Source of the DNA: Chthoniobacteraceae bacterium
Lineage (GTDB): Bacteria; Verrucomicrobiota; Verrucomicrobiia; Chthoniobacterales; Chthoniobacteraceae
Reading direction: 5' to 3'
DNA length: 64,000 bases
NCBI GenBank assembly: GCA_028293625.1
Contig: JAQGOL010000037.1
Location: 124,001-188,000, forward strand
The position numbers were made by a program, and so were the translations under genes. The notes beneath the pieces were generated by a model that worked only from the letters and a program-made list of their open reading frames with translations, ran no database searches and was not told the origin of the DNA. This document shows positions 60,839 through 64,000 of the stretch, piece after piece (within the stretch, counting starts at the first letter, position 1; each line of letters starts with the position of its first letter).

Positions 60839-63178
60839 ATGCTTGAGATTGAATATATTTCCCGGGACGTCTGCCTGCCTGGTTATGCGGTTTATGTCGC
60901 GCTGGCTACCGATCCGCTTACCGGCTGCGCCATTGTTCCTTTCGGGCAAGGAGCGGAAGGATCAACCGTTTTTCTCCCATTCCGTGCCAACCGAATTTAT
61001 TACGTCGTTCAGACAGCGGATGGCGCCATTCGGAAAATGCGGATTTGGCGGCAGACTCAATGGAGCCTCTCTTATGACGTCACCGGTGAGTTTGACGTCA
61101 TTTATTCAGACAAAGGGATCCGGATTCGGATTGCAGATACGGAACTCGATGGAGCGTCGTGCGTCGATGCTCTCATCTACGCAAAAAGCCTGCGGGAAAA
61201 CGATGGCTGGGGCCGGATACTGGCCAATATGGAACGTGGAATTTCGGGCGGCTATGGAGATCAGTATCTTTCGGAATTCAAGCGAATTGACATCGAGAAA
61301 GGCCGAACGAATCCCTGTTCGCGGCTCGGCGCCGAGCGCGTGAAGATTTACCAGCTTTTGCCCCGACTCTTCAGCAATGTGAACAAACGGCGCAAACTCA
61401 ACGGGACACTTGAGGAAAATGGAGCCGGCAAGTTCGATGAAATCAACTCCACGGCATTGTCTGAAATTCAGGCAATGGGATTCACGCATCTCTGGCTCAC
61501 CGGGATCCTGCGTCAGGCGACAGCCACTGATTACAGCGAAATCGGCTTGCCCGCGGATGATCCTGATCTCCTGAAAGGGCTTGCAGGCAGCCCTTACGCC
61601 ATCAAGGATTACTTTGATCTCTCTCCTGATTACGCGCGGAATCCGGAAGCGCGCATGGAAGAATTCGCGCTCTTATTAGGGCGAATCCGTTCAGCGGGAT
61701 TGCGTGTGATTATCGACTTTGTGCCGAATCACGTGGCGCGAAGCTACTCGTCAACCGTGCTGCCTGAGCTGAGTTTCGGCGCGGACGACAAGTCCGATCA
61801 GTTCTTCGACCCGCAAAACAATTTCTATTACCTATCGGGAAAAACACTCGAGTTGCCGACATGGAAGCACGGTGTCTCAATCAGCCCCACATGCAAGCTG
61901 CTCGGCACTTGCGACGGCCGTTTTAATGGCGAGCTCGATTATGCCCGCGTCACAGGCAACAATGTCACCTCCGAGTGCCCATCCTTGAATGATTGGTATG
62001 AGACAGTTAAACTGAACTACGGCTTTGACTATACTTCACAGCGGCGCGCCTACTCACACGGAGCGACTCCACCGCAACCTATTCCCGATACCTGGCTTAA
62101 GATGGATCGTGTCCTGGCTTACTGGCAGGCACTCGGAATAGACGGATTCCGCGCGGACATGGCACACATGGTGCCGCCTGAGTTTTGGGCATGGGCAATT
62201 GGACGCGCCAGAAGCCGGAATCCAGCGGTCTTATTCCTGGCTGAAGCATATAACAACGACCCAATGAAAGTTCCAAACGGCGATCCGCTTTTTGCGGCGC
62301 TCGATGACCGCAAGGGAAATGTCATGTTCGATCTGTTAAGCGCGGGGTTCGATGCGGTCTACGATGACCCTACCTATAAAAAACTCAAAGCGCTCTATGA
62401 TGGCTGCGGATGGGCCAACGACATTGACGACGCACTCGGGCATCCATTCATCTTTCAAAACTCACTGCGCTACTCGGAAAACCATGACGAAGTGCGCCTG
62501 GCAAGTCAGGACAACTGGGGCGGGGTCGGAATGAATGTCGGACGACCCGTGTCCGCCATCCTCTACGGACTCTCGCGAGGACCTGTTTTATTTTACCACG
62601 GCCAGGAAGTCGGTGAACCCGCCTCCGGGCCGGCCGGATTCGGCGGCGACAACGCGCGCACCACGATTTTTGATTACTGGTCGATGCCTGAGCTGGCAAA
62701 GTGGGTCAATGACCATCGCTACGACGGAGGCGGGCTTTCCGAGTCACAAAATGAACTTCGAAAATTTTACAGCCGTTTGCTAAGCATCATCGGCGAAAGC
62801 GCGTTTCGGGACGGTGGATTTTTCCCTCTTAATCCGTGCAACATTCCCAATTCGCGGTATGGCCGGCTTCCGGGGGAATCCGCCAGCGGCCACTGGCTCT
62901 ATGCATTTATGCGGTATGAGAACGCGGGCGGGCAGCGCTTTTTGGTGATCGCGAATTTGCATCCGAGTGAGAGCCTTAGCGATGTGCATGTCTGGTTGCC
63001 CATGGAAGCGCTTGAGTTTCTAAACCTGCCGGCCGGTCAGGGCGCGAGTCTTACTGAATGCCTATCGAGTGAGCCGCGGCGCGTGATCCATATCCAGGCA
63101 CTGGGCGATGGCGTGGTGGTTGGCGGGATACCACCCCTGACACCCCTTTATTTTGAGCTTCAGTTAAAGCCGCGTTAA
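60839..63178 (+). CDS. Alpha-amylase family (GH13) glycoside hydrolase
   Basis: 779 residues from the ATG at 60839 (frame opens at 60746). The first 160 or so residues are an uncommon N-terminal domain, probably a beta-sandwich. The (beta/alpha)8 barrel follows with all four conserved regions: I, IIDFVPNHVA (291-300); II, GIDGFRADMAHM with nucleophile D440; III, LFLAEAYNND with acid/base E469; IV, YSENHDEVR with D550. A beta-rich C domain ends the protein. No signal peptide is visible, so it likely acts in the cytoplasm on glycogen or maltodextrins. The exact activity (hydrolase, branching or transferase) cannot be told. Confidence 0.9.
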   Translation: MLEIEYISRDVCLPGYAVYVALATDPLTGCAIVPFGQGAEGSTVFLPFRANRIYYVVQTADGAIRKMRIWRQTQWSLSYDVTGEFDVIYSDKGIRIRIADTELDGASCVDALIYAKSLRENDGWGRILANMERGISGGYGDQYLSEFKRIDIEKGRTNPCSRLGAERVKIYQLLPRLFSNVNKRRKLNGTLEENGAGKFDEINSTALSEIQAMGFTHLWLTGILRQATATDYSEIGLPADDPDLLKGLAGSPYAIKDYFDLSPDYARNPEARMEEFALLLGRIRSAGLRVIIDFVPNHVARSYSSTVLPELSFGADDKSDQFFDPQNNFYYLSGKTLELPTWKHGVSISPTCKLLGTCDGRFNGELDYARVTGNNVTSECPSLNDWYETVKLNYGFDYTSQRRAYSHGATPPQPIPDTWLKMDRVLAYWQALGIDGFRADMAHMVPPEFWAWAIGRARSRNPAVLFLAEAYNNDPMKVPNGDPLFAALDDRKGNVMFDLLSAGFDAVYDDPTYKKLKALYDGCGWANDIDDALGHPFIFQNSLRYSENHDEVRLASQDNWGGVGMNVGRPVSAILYGLSRGPVLFYHGQEVGEPASGPAGFGGDNARTTIFDYWSMPELAKWVNDHRYDGGGLSESQNELRKFYSRLLSIIGESAFRDGGFFPLNPCNIPNSRYGRLPGESASGHWLYAFMRYENAGGQRFLVIANLHPSESLSDVHVWLPMEALEFLNLPAGQGASLTECLSSEPRRVIHIQALGDGVVVGGIPPLTPLYFELQLKPR

Positions 63179-63195
63179 GGCTAAATCGCTTCAAG

Positions 63196-63387
63196 ATGAA
63201 ACGGCTCCTTCTTGCTCTTTTTGTGTGTCACCTCGCCGGTTGCGACGTTAAATTGGAACCGGTGCCCGAGCCCGAGGCGACACCGGCACCCAGTTCTAAA
63301 ACGGCAGCAACGCCCAAGCCCGGGGAATGGCTAATGAAGGACTACAAAAATCCGCTCGATTCCAAAGGAAAAAAGCAAAACAAGTAA
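63196..63387 (+). CDS. Small lipoprotein
   Basis: 63 residues. A short signal with a lipobox (LLLALFVCHLAGC, Cys at residue 16) should be lipidated and exported. The mature part is Pro/Ala/Glu-rich (PVPEPEATPAPSS) and then basic (DYKNPLDSKGKKQNK). No known family. It starts 17 bases after the GH13 stop, so it is probably co-transcribed. Confidence 0.65.
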   Translation: MKRLLLALFVCHLAGCDVKLEPVPEPEATPAPSSKTAATPKPGEWLMKDYKNPLDSKGKKQNK

Positions 63388-63402
63388 GAGACCGTTCCGC
63401 GC

Positions 63403-64000
63403 CTACGAGTTTTTAAGGACGATGTGAAAGACGACATTGCCGACGTCGCGACAACGATCAATCCCCTTTTCGAGCAGCTCGTAAATGTCTTTCCAGAACA
63501 CCACCATACGCGCGTCCGACTCACCGCGGTAAATGTCGCGTAACAGGTCGTTCATGACCCGGTCCGCTTCTCCTTCAAGTCCCTGAAGCCGCTCATAATC
63601 GTCTTTGACCTGTTCACCCTGCCTGTTTTTGCGAAGCGCTTCCACCATCTTCGTTACGATCGAGGTCGACTGCTCAAGCAACGAAATTTGTTTCCCTATA
63701 CTCTCCATGTTCACTCCCGGAGGTGAAATAGTCAGTCGCTCGCCGATTTTCTCAACATTCTTGGAGATCTTATAAAGCGCCGAGGAGAGCGTTTCGATAT
63801 CTTCGCGTTCCAGCGGGGTCGCGAATTTATTGCACAGCTCCTCGGTGGTTTCCTGGCTGATGCGTTTGTGTTTGCGCCGGCTTTGAGCCAGATCACCCAT
63901 CGCCTCGTCAATTGACCCGTGCCCGATCTGCGCCACCACCCGGGCAAGATGGGAAGCGCCATTCTTAGCTTCAGCCGCGCTTTGCTCAAGAAGTTGGAAG
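63403..64000 (-). CDS. DUF47/PhoU-like phosphate transport regulator, 5' end cut by window edge
   Basis: An open frame from the stop at 63403 to the right edge, 199 codons, with no start inside that is clearly right (a GTG at 63939 is internal to the fold). It is the DUF47 helical bundle: QLLEQSAAEAKNGASHLARV, IDEAMGDLAQSRRKHKRISQ, FATPLEREDIETLSSALYKI, LEGEADRVMNDLLRDIYRGE, WKDIYELLEKGIDRCRDVGN. The family resembles PhoU and is usually encoded with, or fused to, a PiT phosphate transporter. That partner is not visible here and may lie beyond 64000. The fold appears complete except for some N-terminal residues. Confidence 0.85.
   Translation of the reverse strand, partial: FQLLEQSAAEAKNGASHLARVVAQIGHGSIDEAMGDLAQSRRKHKRISQETTEELCNKFATPLEREDIETLSSALYKISKNVEKIGERLTISPPGVNMESIGKQISLLEQSTSIVTKMVEALRKNRQGEQVKDDYERLQGLEGEADRVMNDLLRDIYRGESDARMVVFWKDIYELLEKGIDRCRDVGNVVFHIVLKNS

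Overview
The window reads as a chromosomal segment of a Gram-negative member of the PVC group, most likely Verrucomicrobiota. The pointers are: a DUF1501 gene paired with a planctomycete-cytochrome/DUF1549/DUF1553 gene; a 1281-residue protein ending in a PVC-type CxxCH haem site; a very large PEP-CTERM protein built from autotransporter-associated beta-strand repeats; a DUF6807 protein; and outer-membrane biogenesis genes (LptD-like, PagL-like). Genus cannot be fixed from the sequence. Shine-Dalgarno motifs are rare, so several starts rest on homology rather than on a ribosome binding site.

Layout. 1-6.3 kb: a left-truncated secreted LamG-domain protein, a flavin-dependent halogenase-like protein and a giant PEP-CTERM surface protein. 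6.4-12.2 kb: an NDH-2-like oxidoreductase fused to a cyclic-nucleotide-binding fold, an LptD-like protein, and an FHA protein whose kinase domain has lost its catalytic residues. 12.2-14.7 kb: a gene-poor patch (VOC protein, small secreted protein, unexplained DNA) ending at tRNA-Lys. 14.8-22.8 kb: a TPR membrane protein, then the conserved cluster nusA-infB-rbfA-DHH phosphoesterase-truB-ribF, preceded by a strong promoter, a 19-codon leader ORF and an intrinsic terminator. 22.8-27.1 kb: aroE and gltX on the minus strand, a DUF1294 protein and an MFS transporter. 27.2-34 kb: a signalling block with a MASE1-PAS histidine kinase, a haem-monooxygenase-like protein, a stand-alone cobalamin-binding sensor with the W-x9-EH signature of B12 photoreceptors, a histidine kinase overlapping it by ATGA, and a receiver-PAS-kinase hybrid. 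34-37.9 kb: pncB with a promoter whose -10 lies inside a palindrome, an unknown protein, dinB and a DUF4142 protein. 37.9-44.4 kb: DUF1501, a planctomycete-cytochrome protein, a GNAT/FemAB-like protein and an unknown protein. 44.4-48.3 kb: a hybrid histidine kinase and tRNA-Phe. 48.4-64 kb: a PagL-like protein, MFS transporter, cytochrome/HEAT protein, DUF6807 protein, double pectate-lyase-like protein, glycerophosphodiesterase, GH13 enzyme, lipoprotein and a right-truncated DUF47 protein.

How the parts fit. The right third looks like a polysaccharide and sugar-derivative lifestyle. The 14.8-25 kb core is translation, RNA and cofactor housekeeping. The most unusual system is the cobalamin sensor operon (29.8-33.9 kb), which by sequence could be a B12-based light-sensing phosphorelay acting through kinases rather than through a DNA-binding CarH. 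Second is the nusA leader, whose layout suggests transcription attenuation. No CRISPR array, rRNA operon or insertion sequence was seen.
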